A program made the position numbers and the translations under genes. Source: Pseudomonadota bacterium (lineage in GTDB: Bacteria > Pseudomonadota > Gammaproteobacteria > Steroidobacterales > Steroidobacteraceae). Taken from it: a stretch of DNA of 6,615 nt. The DNA is taken from NCBI GenBank assembly GCA_021815905.1, contig JAKAZP010000150.1, positions 1-6,615 on the forward strand, written 5' to 3'. Under the pieces are notes generated by a model. The model worked only from the letters and a program-made list of their open reading frames with translations. It was not told where the DNA came from and did no database searches. This document shows positions 1 through 6,071 of the stretch, piece by piece. The number at the start of each line of letters is the position of its first letter. The first letter of the stretch is position 1.

Positions 1-5
1 TTCGG

Positions 6-1466
6 ATGCACCCGACGCGCCGAAATGCAGTCATCTCGCAAGACAGCCCATACCGATACGAGGAGCTTGCGCAGTTCATCACGCGGCTAATCGACGGCGG
101 CACCCTGCTGCCCGGATCGCGCGTTCCGTCGCTGCGGCAGATCAGCCGGGAGCGCGGTACGAGCCTCGCGACCGCGCTGCAGGCGTACCGGCTCCTCGAG
201 GACCGAGGCGTTCTCGAGGCCCGCCCACAATCGGGCTTCTATGTCGCAAGAAGCACCCGCGCGCGGCTCCAGGCGCCGGCCCTCTCCAAGCCGCCGCCTA
301 CGCCGCGCACGGTGTCGCTCTCGGCAGTGGTGCTGCGGCTCTTCGAATATGCCTCCGATCCCAGGTTCGTGCCGCTCGGGTGCGCGGTTCCGAGTCCGGA
401 TCTGCTCGCGGCGGGCCGGCTGGACCAACTCCTCGCCCGGGCCGCGCGCAGCCGGGGGATCGACCACAACCGATACACCGTCCCCCGCGGGGACCCGCCA
501 TTGCGGGCCGAGCTCGCGCGGCGCGCGGCGCGTTGGGGAGGCACGCTCTCTCCGGAGGACATCGTCCTCACCTGCGGCTGCACCGAGGCGCTGACACTGG
601 CCCTGCAGGCGATCGCACAGCCCGGCGACACGATTGCCATCGAGTCACCCACCTACTTCGGCGTGCTGCACACCATCGAGGTACTCAATCTCAGAGCCCT
701 CGAGCTGCCCACCGATTCCGTCTCGGGCGTCGACCCGGCCGCGCTCGAGCAAGCGCTGCGGTCCCGAGCCGTCAAGGCGTGCCTGTTCTCCTCGAGCTTC
801 AACAATCCGCTCGGCTGCACACCCTCCGATGAGCGCAAGCTCGAGCTGCTGCGGCTTCTCACGCGGCACCGCGTGCCGCTGATCGAAGACGACATCTACG
901 GCGACATCTTCTTCGGCGAGCGGCGGCCCACACCCTTCAGCGCGCTCGACCGCGAGGCCGACATCATCTATTGCAGCTCGTTCTCCAAGACCGTCGCGCC
1001 GGGCTATCGCATCGGATGGATGGCGCCCGGTCGGCACATGCAGCGCGTCATCGAGCGCAAGATGGCCTCCACACTCTCCGGGCTGCCGCTCCCCCAGCAC
1101 GCCTTCGCCGACTACCTGGCCTCGGGCGGATACGACCGCCACCTGCGGCGCGTGCGCGGCGTCTTCCGCGACAACATCGAGCGCATGAGCCAGGCGATCA
1201 GCCGCTGCTTTCCGGCGGGCACCCGCGTCAGCCGGCCCGCCGGCGGGTTCGTGCTCTGGGTCGAGCTGCCCAGGCGCATCGACACACGGGAGCTCTTCGG
1301 CCTCGCGCTCGAGCGTGGCATCTGCTTCGCGCCCGGAGATGTCTTTTCCGCGACGAAGCGCTACGGTCACTGCATGCGCCTGAGCTGCGGGATCTCCTGG
1401 AGCTCGCGCATCGAGCACTCGCTCGAGACGCTCGGTCGCCTCGCGCACGATGCACTGGCAGGCTGA
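6..1466 (+). CDS. MocR-type transcriptional regulator (GntR helix-turn-helix fused to a fold-type I aminotransferase domain)
   Basis: Predicted cytoplasmic DNA-binding regulator that uses pyridoxal phosphate (PLP) or a PLP-amino-acid adduct as effector. Residues about 15-80 form a GntR winged helix, with the typical PGSRVPSLRQ segment and a wing ending QSGFYVA. A Pro-rich linker (about 88-103) leads to a complete aminotransferase fold. Key residues are all present: N267 in NNPLG, D295/Y298 in EDDIY, the Schiff-base lysine K328 in SSFSKTVAPGYRIGW, and R458 in MRLSCG, which would bind a substrate carboxylate. Length (486 aa) is normal for MocR proteins, and it resembles E. coli YdcR from memory. 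The start at 6 lies right at the window edge, so an upstream start cannot be excluded. MocR genes are often divergent from their target; that side is outside the window, and alkB downstream runs in the same direction, so the target is unknown. Enzymatic aminotransferase activity is possible but less likely. Confidence 0.95.
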   Translation: MHPTRRNAVISQDSPYRYEELAQFITRLIDGGTLLPGSRVPSLRQISRERGTSLATALQAYRLLEDRGVLEARPQSGFYVARSTRARLQAPALSKPPPTPRTVSLSAVVLRLFEYASDPRFVPLGCAVPSPDLLAAGRLDQLLARAARSRGIDHNRYTVPRGDPPLRAELARRAARWGGTLSPEDIVLTCGCTEALTLALQAIAQPGDTIAIESPTYFGVLHTIEVLNLRALELPTDSVSGVDPAALEQALRSRAVKACLFSSSFNNPLGCTPSDERKLELLRLLTRHRVPLIEDDIYGDIFFGERRPTPFSALDREADIIYCSSFSKTVAPGYRIGWMAPGRHMQRVIERKMASTLSGLPLPQHAFADYLASGGYDRHLRRVRGVFRDNIERMSQAISRCFPAGTRVSRPAGGFVLWVELPRRIDTRELFGLALERGICFAPGDVFSATKRYGHCMRLSCGISWSSRIEHSLETLGRLAHDALAG

Positions 1467-1498
1467 CCGGGAGCAGATCGGAATTGAATCCCGGGTCA
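1464..1498 (+). terminator. Candidate hairpin at the 3' end of the MocR gene
   Basis: Bases 1464-1472 (TGACCGGGA, starting with the stop codon) can pair with 1489-1498 (TCCCGGGTCA). This gives a 9-bp stem with one bulged G and a 16-nt loop. No T-run follows, so it is not a canonical intrinsic terminator. It could weaken read-through into alkB, stabilise the mRNA 3' end, or be chance in GC-rich DNA. The remaining 1499-1612 contains no gene and no promoter I would defend. Confidence 0.3.
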
Positions 1499-1612
1499 CG
1501 CTGGCGGCTGATTCTCGCGAGTCCGCCCGGAGGTCCGCAGATACGATCGCCCGGCACAGGTTATCCATTGACGAAGGTCGCTGCCGCTCTGGCACGGCGC
1601 CCGGATGAGGTG

Positions 1613-2257
1613 ATGCGTACGACGGACCTTTTCGAGGACTCGCTCGCGGATGCGCTGCGCGGCTCGGGCCTCACTTTGCTGCGCGGCTTTGCGCTGCCCC
1701 TCGGGCGAGCCTGGCTCGAGGACCTCGAGCGGGTGACCAATGCCGCGCCATTTCGACACATGATGACCCCGGGCGGGCAGCGGATGTCGGCGGCCATGAC
1801 CAACTGCGGCACGGCCGGTTGGGTCACGGACCGCACGGGCTATCGCTACGACCGGCTCGATCCCGACAGCGGGCGGCCGTGGCCCGCGATGCCGGACTCC
1901 TTCGCCACCCTCGCGCGCCGGGCCGCCGCCGAAGCGGGCTTCGAGGCCTTCGAGCCCGATGCCTGCCTGATCAACTGCTACTTGCCCGGTGCGCGCATGT
2001 CGCTGCACCGGGATCGCGACGAGCGCGACTATGCCGCGCCCATCGTCTCGGTCTCGCTCGGCCTGCCCGCGACGTTCCTCTGGGGAGGTCTCGAGCGGGT
2101 CGACAGGCCCCGGCGCATTCCGCTAGCGCATGGTGACGTCGTGGTCTGGGGCTGGGCGGCTCGCCTGGCATTTCACGGCGTGGCGCCCCTCGCGGACGGT
2201 TGCCACGAGACGCTCGGCCGCAGGCGGATCAATCTGACGCTTCGCCGGGCGCTGTGA
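1613..2257 (+). CDS. alkB: AlkB, Fe(II)/2-oxoglutarate-dependent nucleic-acid demethylase
   Basis: Oxidative demethylase that repairs N1-methyladenine and N3-methylcytosine in DNA and RNA, releasing formaldehyde. The 214-aa product is collinear with E. coli AlkB (216 aa) with a constant +1 offset: iron ligands H132, D134 and H188 (E. coli H131, D133, H187), 2-oxoglutarate arginines R205 and R211 (R204, R210), and base-contacting W70, Y77 and D136 (W69, Y76, D135). Shared blocks include MTPGG, MTNCG, PWPAMP, FEPDACLIN, APIVSVSLGLPA and HGDVVVWG. The ATG at 1613 was chosen because MRTTDLF matches the E. coli N-terminus MLDLF. GAGG sits only 2 nt upstream, too close for a normal Shine-Dalgarno. 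GTG at 1610 or TTG at 1568 would add 1 or 15 residues. The reading frame stays open farther upstream, but that part overlaps the MocR gene and is a shadow. No ada gene is visible. Identity is near certain; the exact start is less so. Confidence 0.95.
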   Translation: MRTTDLFEDSLADALRGSGLTLLRGFALPLGRAWLEDLERVTNAAPFRHMMTPGGQRMSAAMTNCGTAGWVTDRTGYRYDRLDPDSGRPWPAMPDSFATLARRAAAEAGFEAFEPDACLINCYLPGARMSLHRDRDERDYAAPIVSVSLGLPATFLWGGLERVDRPRRIPLAHGDVVVWGWAARLAFHGVAPLADGCHETLGRRRINLTLRRAL

Positions 2258-2271
2258 GGCCGCCGGCTCAC

Positions 2272-3006
2272 ATGAGAGCAAAATCCACGGCCGGCGCATC
2301 GAGCCCGATGGGCCCGTACGGCGCCCTCGACTGGACCGCCCTCGCCGCCGAGCTCGATGCACACGGCCACGCCATCCTGCCGGGGCTCCTCTCGCCCGCC
2401 GAGTGCCAAGCCCTTGCCGCGCTCTATTGCGAGGACGGCCGGTTCCGCAGCCGCATCCTCATGAGCCGTCACGGATTCGGCCGCGGGGAATACAAGTACT
2501 TCCGCTATCCGCTTCCCACACTCGTGCAGGAGATGCGCGCCGGGCTCTACCGGCATCTGGCGCCCATCGCCAACCGGTGGAATGCGCGTCTCGCGAAGGA
2601 TGTGCGCTATCCGCCGGACCTCGACACCTTCCTCGGGCAATGCCATGCGGCGGGACAGGAGCGGCCTACCCCGCTCCTGCTGCAATACGGGCCGCAGGAC
2701 TACAACTGCCTGCACCAGGACCTCTATGGCGAGTGGGTTTTTCCGCTGCAGCTCACCGTGCTGCTCTCCTCGCCCGGCCGGGACTTCACGGGCGGAGAGT
2801 TCGTCCTCACCGAACAGCGTCCCAGGATGCAATCGCGCGCCGAGGTGGTGCCGCTCGATCAGGGCGATGGCGTGGTGTTCGCGGTGCATCATCGCCCGGT
2901 GAGCGGCTCGAAGGGAGACTATCGCGTCAACCTCCGCCATGGAGTGAGCCGCGTGCGCTCCGGGCACCGGCACACACTCGGCATCATCTTCCACGACGCG
3001 GCGTAA
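2272..3006 (+). CDS. 2OG-Fe(II) oxygenase, prolyl-4-hydroxylase-like fold, substrate unknown
   Basis: Predicted soluble Fe(II)/2-oxoglutarate dioxygenase of 244 aa, not a paralogue of AlkB by sequence. The double-stranded beta-helix motifs are clear: H148-x-D150 in NCLHQDLYGEW, a distal histidine in AVHHRPV (H207 most likely, otherwise H206), and R218 in DYRVNLRHG, 11 residues after H207, placed to bind the 2-oxoglutarate carboxylate. Between them lies FTGGEFVLTEQRPR, typical of P4H-like enzymes. The N-terminal part (about 20-110) has the alpha-helical 'HGHAILPGLLSPAEC' entry seen in this fold. The gene starts 14 nt after the alkB stop, suggesting cotranscription and perhaps translational coupling. 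The ATG at 2272 is preferred because it avoids overlap. ATG 2308 (M13) is an alternative, and an in-frame ATG at 2200 would overlap alkB by 58 nt. No strong Shine-Dalgarno precedes any of them. Location beside alkB hints at a nucleic acid or ribosomal/protein substrate, but this is inference only. Confidence 0.9.
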   Translation: MRAKSTAGASSPMGPYGALDWTALAAELDAHGHAILPGLLSPAECQALAALYCEDGRFRSRILMSRHGFGRGEYKYFRYPLPTLVQEMRAGLYRHLAPIANRWNARLAKDVRYPPDLDTFLGQCHAAGQERPTPLLLQYGPQDYNCLHQDLYGEWVFPLQLTVLLSSPGRDFTGGEFVLTEQRPRMQSRAEVVPLDQGDGVVFAVHHRPVSGSKGDYRVNLRHGVSRVRSGHRHTLGIIFHDAA

Positions 3007-3021
3007 GACCCGATGGCGCGC

Positions 3022-3786
3022 TCAGCGCCCGCCGCTCACCGTGAGGATGCTGCCCGTGACATAGGAGGCGGCGGGTGAGAGGAGCCAGATCACCGCCTCC
3101 GCGGCCTCCTCGGCGGTGCCCGCACGTCCCATCGGAATGCGGCCCGCGAGCCGCGCAAGCCGTCCCGGGTCGCCGGCGGCGGCATGGATGTCGGTCTCGA
3201 TCAGGCCGGGCGACACCGCGTTCACGCGGATCCCCTCGCCCGCCACTTCACTCGCAAGGCCGATCGTGAACGTGTTCACCGCTCCTTTGGAGGCCGCGTA
3301 GTGCACCCACTCGCCCGGTGAGCCGAGATCGGCCGCGCGCGAGGAGATGTTGACGATGGCGCCGCCCCGACCGCCGTGCTTGAGCGAAAGTCGCCGCACC
3401 GCCTCCCGGGCGCAGAGCATAGTTCCCGTGACGTTCACGGCCCAGAGCCGCTCGAGCATGTCCGCCGTCACGGATTCCACCCTGGAGAAGCCGCCGGTGA
3501 TACCGGCATTGTTCACCAGGGCCTCGATCGGCGCGAACCAACGGCTCGCCTGCTCGAAAAGGCTCACCACATCCGATTCGCGAGCCACATCCCCGCGCAC
3601 CGCAGTCGCGCGGCCTCCGCGGGAGCGGATATCCTCCACCAGCGATCCGGCCGCCTTCTCATCGGCCACGAAATTCACGACGACCGCGTAACCTCTCGCC
3701 GCGGCGAGCCGGGAGACCGCGGCGCCGATCCCGCGGCTTCCCCCGGTCACGATCAGCGTACCTCGAACGGTCTCATTCACGGACAT
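3022..3786 (-). CDS. SDR family NAD(P)-dependent oxidoreductase, YgfF-like
   Basis: Classical short-chain dehydrogenase/reductase, 254 aa, cytoplasmic. The Rossmann cofactor motif TGGSRGIG is at residues 14-21, NNAG at 92-95, and the catalytic tetrad is N118, S149 (NISS), Y163 and K167 (YAASK). The conserved SPGLIETDIH segment and the C-terminal ASYVTGSILTVSGG are also present. R18 in the glycine motif and no acidic residue at the end of the second strand (VVVNF) favour NADP(H), an inference. From memory the sequence is close to E. coli YgfF, including SLKHGGRGGAIVN, LGSPGEWVHYAASKGA and the AAGDPGR loop. The substrate is unknown; YgfF-type enzymes are often labelled glucose-1-dehydrogenase-like, which should not be over-read. 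The start is well supported by an AGGAGG site 6 nt upstream. It lies 61 nt downstream of the GNAT gene on the same strand and converges with the oxygenase gene with a 15-nt gap. Confidence 0.95.
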   Translation of the reverse strand: MSVNETVRGTLIVTGGSRGIGAAVSRLAAARGYAVVVNFVADEKAAGSLVEDIRSRGGRATAVRGDVARESDVVSLFEQASRWFAPIEALVNNAGITGGFSRVESVTADMLERLWAVNVTGTMLCAREAVRRLSLKHGGRGGAIVNISSRAADLGSPGEWVHYAASKGAVNTFTIGLASEVAGEGIRVNAVSPGLIETDIHAAAGDPGRLARLAGRIPMGRAGTAEEAAEAVIWLLSPAASYVTGSILTVSGGR

Positions 3787-3792
3787 TCCGAG

Positions 3793-3798
3793 CCTCCT
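3793..3798 (-). promoter_or_regulatory. Strong ribosome binding site of the SDR gene
   Basis: On the minus strand these bases read AGGAGG, six nucleotides before the ATG at 3786. This is the best Shine-Dalgarno in the window and fixes the SDR start. Confidence 0.85.
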
Positions 3799-3847
3799 GC
3801 GCCGCAGCCTCGATTCTGCACGCCCCGCCGGGATTGATCATCGCGCC

Positions 3848-4252
3848 TCAGCGCAGTCTCGGAAAGGTCCAGCAGGAGGGCCGCTGCTGCATGCCGAGCT
3901 TCGGGTAGTACTCCTCGGCGGAGGGCACCGCGATGAGAATCAACATGGCCTCCTCGCCCGCGCCCCGCTGGGTCTCGGCGATCAGCCGCTTGCCGATGCC
4001 CCGTCGCTGGTAGGCCACATCGACCGCGAGATCGGACAGGTAGCAACAATACGAGAAGTCGGTGATCGCGCGCGAGACACCGACCAGGCGATCGCCATCA
4101 CGGGCGGTCACGAGGAGATCGGCTTGCCGGATCATGCGGCCGAGCCGCTCCAGGTCGTTCACCGGCCGCCGCTCACCGAGGGTGGATGCCACCAGTACCG
4201 CGCGGAATTCCTCCGCGGAGAGGTCCGGCTCAAGAGAGTAGGCAATCGACAT
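3848..4252 (-). CDS. GNAT family N-acetyltransferase
   Basis: Small acyl-CoA-dependent N-acyltransferase, 134 aa, consistent with one complete GNAT domain. The acetyl-CoA pyrophosphate-binding motif A is clear: LSDLAVDVAYQRRGIGKRL at residues 72-90, with Q82-R-R-G85-I-G87 as the Q/R-x-x-G-x-G loop after strand beta-4. Motif B follows as LILIAVPSAEEYYPKLGM, where the YY-x-x-LGM segment is typical of the end of the domain. The acceptor is not predictable; candidates are small amines or protein N-termini. The start has a GAGGAG site 8 nt upstream and no competing in-frame start nearby. It is the first gene of a likely two-gene minus-strand unit with the SDR, and its 5' end faces the TetR-family gene across 178 nt. 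Function within GNAT is unknown, family assignment is firm. Confidence 0.93.
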   Translation of the reverse strand: MSIAYSLEPDLSAEEFRAVLVASTLGERRPVNDLERLGRMIRQADLLVTARDGDRLVGVSRAITDFSYCCYLSDLAVDVAYQRRGIGKRLIAETQRGAGEEAMLILIAVPSAEEYYPKLGMQQRPSCWTFPRLR

Positions 4253-4260
4253 GCGGTCCG

Positions 4261-4266
4261 CTCCTC
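4261..4266 (-). promoter_or_regulatory. Ribosome binding site of the GNAT gene
   Basis: The minus strand reads GAGGAG here, eight nucleotides before the ATG at 4252. It supports that start. Confidence 0.75.
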
Positions 4267-4384
4267 GCTTTCAGGTTGTCCGCCCCTATCTTGCCACAGC
4301 GGCTCACGGGCTCCCGCCGCGGGGGCTCGAGGTTTGCCTCGGCGCCGCGCGCATACGATCGCTGCCGCGGAGCGCGCACGGTCC

Positions 4385-4403
4385 TGACATCAATATTGAC
4401 ATC
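4385..4403 (+). repeat. Direct repeat TGACATC, two copies 12 nt apart
   Basis: TGACATC occurs at 4385-4391 and again at 4397-4403, start to start 12 nt. TCAATAT likewise occurs at 4390-4396 and 4405-4411. The repeats overlap the inverted repeat at 4393-4411 in an AT-rich island that stands out from GC-rich surroundings. A spacing of 12 nt is a little over one helical turn, so a second dimer could bind beside the main site; this is inference. Confidence 0.5.
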
Positions 4404-4411
4404 GTCAATAT
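4393..4411. promoter_or_regulatory. Putative TetR-family operator (8-3-8 inverted repeat)
   Basis: ATATTGAC (4393-4400), spacer ATC, and GTCAATAT (4404-4411) form a perfect inverted repeat centred at 4402. It is 19 bp long, a size usual for TetR-family dimer sites. It ends 19 nt before the TetR start codon and covers the TTGACA box of the predicted promoter, so bound repressor would block RNA polymerase. Autoregulation is the simplest reading. It lies about 140 nt from the GNAT start, so regulation of the divergent genes is possible but not shown. Confidence 0.7.
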
Positions 4412-4424
4412 CAAACATTAGGCT
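4396..4424 (+). promoter_or_regulatory. Predicted sigma-70 promoter of the TetR-family gene
   Basis: A consensus -35 box TTGACA is at 4396-4401. With the optimal 17-nt spacer, the -10 position is TAGGCT (4419-4424), which keeps only the three most important bases (T, A and final T). Transcription would then begin about seven nt later, at or next to the ATG at 4431. No Shine-Dalgarno lies before that ATG, which agrees with a leaderless mRNA. The rest of 4267-4384 holds no gene, and I see no clear promoter for the GNAT gene. Confidence 0.5.
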
Positions 4425-4430
4425 CGAGAC

Positions 4431-5045
4431 ATGCTCAGAAGAAGCGCGCCCCATGAGCCTGCGAAGCGCGGCTATCACCACGGCAATGCGCGCAATGCGC
4501 TGCTGACGGCCGCCGCCGGCCTTCTGGAGAAGCTCGGCGCCGCGAGCCTCTCGCTGCGCCAGGTCGCCGAGCGCGCCGGCCTCTCCCGCCAAGCTCCCTA
4601 CAACCATTTCAAGAACAAGGAGGCGCTGCTCGCCGAGCTCGCACGGGAGGGGTACGAACGGCTCGCCGCCTCCCTCGCGGCCTCTCGGGACGCCCAGGGA
4701 CGGAACTCCCTCGAGCGCGCCGCCGAGAGCTACATCCGCCGCGCGCAGGAGGCGCCCGCCCTGTTCCGGCTGATGTTCTCGCGGGAGCTCGTGGACCTCG
4801 CGCGCTTCCCGGCGGCCGCGCAAGCCGGCGCCGCTGCCTTCGAGGCGCTGAAGGACATCGTCGCCACCTGCGCCCCCGCCGATCGGGTCGCGGATCTTGC
4901 CCTGGCCGCATGGTCGCTGGTCCATGGTTACGCCACGCTCTGCATCGAGGTCGCTCTCGAGCCGGCCGATCGCCGCGCCGAGCGCGCCCGGCTCTTTGCC
5001 CGCATCCTCCGGGCCGCCGCGGCCACGAGCGACGCGCACCACTAG
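4431..5045 (+). CDS. TetR/AcrR family transcriptional regulator, WHG-type ligand domain
   Basis: Predicted dimeric, ligand-responsive DNA-binding repressor, 204 aa. The N-terminus carries RGYHHGNARNALL (13-25), typical of this subgroup, followed by the helix-turn-helix at about 41-60 (LRQVAERAGLSRQAPYNHF) and the FKNKEALLAEL helix. The C-terminal domain contains W161-S-L-V-H165-G166, the W-x3-HG signature of the TetR WHG domain. The start at 4431 leaves the usual short tail before the GYHHG motif, and no other in-frame ATG fits. It has no Shine-Dalgarno. The gene is divergent from the GNAT-SDR pair and precedes the CPBP protease on the same strand by 115 nt, so either side could be regulated. 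The inverted repeat over its own promoter points to autorepression. The ligand is unknown. Confidence 0.95.
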   Translation: MLRRSAPHEPAKRGYHHGNARNALLTAAAGLLEKLGAASLSLRQVAERAGLSRQAPYNHFKNKEALLAELAREGYERLAASLAASRDAQGRNSLERAAESYIRRAQEAPALFRLMFSRELVDLARFPAAAQAGAAAFEALKDIVATCAPADRVADLALAAWSLVHGYATLCIEVALEPADRRAERARLFARILRAAAATSDAHH

Positions 5046-5052
5046 GACGCGG

Positions 5053-5058
5053 TATGAT
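5053..5058 (+). promoter_or_regulatory. Possible -10 box upstream of the CPBP gene
   Basis: TATGAT, one mismatch from consensus, lies 8 nt after the TetR stop in the 115-nt gap before the CPBP gene. The best -35 position 18 nt upstream (GCGACG) is poor. A separate promoter for CPBP is possible, as is read-through from the regulator. Confidence 0.25.
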
Positions 5059-5145
5059 CCCTGGGAGTTTGCTTCATCGCGGCGCGCCCGAGGGAAATGA
5101 TCCGTTTCACCATCCCGCGCCGCACGCTGGCGGCACTGGATCACC

Positions 5146-5150
5146 GGAGG
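5146..5150 (+). promoter_or_regulatory. Ribosome binding site of the CPBP gene
   Basis: GGAGG ends 10 nt before the ATG at 5161. Another ATG at 5151 touches the site directly and is in a different frame, so 5161 is the better start. Confidence 0.65.
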
Positions 5151-5160
5151 ATGTCCGCGG

Positions 5161-6039
5161 ATGGATTTCCAAGGCGCTGAGGCGGCCGATCTCTCGACTC
5201 CCCGTTTGCGACCGCTGCTGAGTTATCTTCGCCGCCCGACATTCCCCGCCACCCCACCCGGGCGCCTGAGGGTGTGGCACTGGCTCGGGTGGCTGTGCCT
5301 GTTGCTGCTCGCGGCCTCCCTCGCCAGCGCCTTCACCCACCTCCTCGCCCTCGCCTACCACTGGCCTGTGCCGGCAAGCAGCGCGAGGGCGCGCTTCCTG
5401 GCCCACCCCTCGTGGGCGGTGATCACGATACTGCTCGTCGCGCCGGCCCTGGAGGAGCTCGGGTTTCGCGCCTTCCTCTCGAGCGCCCCTCGATTCATCT
5501 TCCCCGGCCTCGCATTCTTTCTCGGCTACGCCTACCTCGTGGCTCAGACCGAACTCACCCCGGTATCCGGGACCCTCTCCTCGGCCACGGTGCTCACGCA
5601 GTACTTTCTCGGGTTCTGGGTCTTCGTGCCGGCCGGGGCCATCAGCCTGCTGCTGCATCGCTACGCGCGCCATGCGGTGACGGTGTTCTTCCAGCGTTGG
5701 GCGGGCTGGGTGTTCTGGACGTCGTGCGTGCTGTTCGGCGCCGCGCACGCCTCGCTCTACACCAATCACTTCGTATGGTGGGGACTCGTACTCGCCCTGC
5801 CGCAATTCCTGCTCGGCGTCGGACTCGCCTACCTGCGGGTGAGCTTCGGCCTGCGCTGGAGCATCGCCACGCACTATGCGATCGACCTCTCCGCGATTCT
5901 CGGCTCGTGGCTGTACATGTCCGCCCCGCCATCCGGTCCGCTGCACAGCGGCATACTCGCGGCGCTCACTGCGATCGGCTTCGTGGTCGTGGTGTACGGA
6001 CTCGTGGCTCTCGCGCGAGTGGGTCGACTGCACTGGTGA
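5161..6039 (+). CDS. CPBP family intramembrane metalloprotease (CAAX/Abi type)
   Basis: Multi-pass inner-membrane protein of 292 aa with all catalytic motifs of the CPBP (CAAX prenyl protease 2 / Abi) family: E98-E99-L-G-F-R103 (EExxxR), F192-G-A-A-H196 (FxxxH) and H238-Y-A-I-D242 (HxxxD, the variant of HxxxN/B). About eight hydrophobic segments can be seen, near 41-65, 85-98, 112-128, 145-166, 180-196, 207-226, 238-255 and 266-287, after a hydrophilic N-terminal tail of about 38 residues. The family includes eukaryotic Rce1 and bacterial proteins tied to bacteriocin self-immunity, protein maturation or envelope sensing. The substrate here cannot be inferred. The gene follows the TetR-family regulator and is followed after 32 nt by a secreted repeat protein, so cotranscription with the latter is plausible. 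Active-site integrity suggests a working protease. Confidence 0.95.
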   Translation: MDFQGAEAADLSTPRLRPLLSYLRRPTFPATPPGRLRVWHWLGWLCLLLLAASLASAFTHLLALAYHWPVPASSARARFLAHPSWAVITILLVAPALEELGFRAFLSSAPRFIFPGLAFFLGYAYLVAQTELTPVSGTLSSATVLTQYFLGFWVFVPAGAISLLLHRYARHAVTVFFQRWAGWVFWTSCVLFGAAHASLYTNHFVWWGLVLALPQFLLGVGLAYLRVSFGLRWSIATHYAIDLSAILGSWLYMSAPPSGPLHSGILAALTAIGFVVVVYGLVALARVGRLHW

Positions 6040-6060
6040 ACCTTCCCTCGGGAAACCTCT

Positions 6061-6064
6061 GAGG
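6061..6064 (+). promoter_or_regulatory. Ribosome binding site of the HAF-repeat gene
   Basis: GAGG (TGAGG from 6060) lies seven nt before the ATG at 6072. It supports this start, which also places a signal peptide at the very N-terminus. Confidence 0.65.
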
Positions 6065-6071
6065 TCCCTGT

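Noticed and set aside
1568..1573. TTGACG as a -35 box for alkB
   Set aside because: No acceptable -10 sequence occurs 15-19 nt downstream, so no alkB promoter is claimed.
645..1595. Long open frame on the minus strand (316 codons) opposite the MocR gene
   Set aside because: It lies antisense to a firmly identified gene, its predicted protein has low-complexity Arg/Ala/Gly/Glu-rich composition without domain motifs, and such shadows are common in GC-rich DNA.
971..1612. Upstream extension of the alkB frame into the MocR gene
   Set aside because: The extension is Arg/Ala-rich, overlaps a real gene, and the AlkB family starts at the residue encoded at 1613. A fusion is not supported.
3015..3029. 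Small hairpin GGCGC-loop-GCGCC between the convergent oxygenase and SDR genes
   Set aside because: Only five base pairs, inside the SDR stop region, with no T-run on either strand. Too weak to call a bidirectional terminator.
4328..4341. CGAGG-TTTG-CCTCG inverted repeat in the GNAT leader region
   Set aside because: A five-bp stem with a four-nt loop is expected by chance in GC-rich DNA, and nothing links it to a riboswitch or attenuator.
6043..6065. Two short inverted repeats (TTCCC/GGGAA and ACCTC/GAGGT) between the CPBP and HAF genes
   Set aside because: Loops of one or two nt mean only three- to four-bp stems can actually form; neither is a credible terminator or ribosome-binding-site switch.
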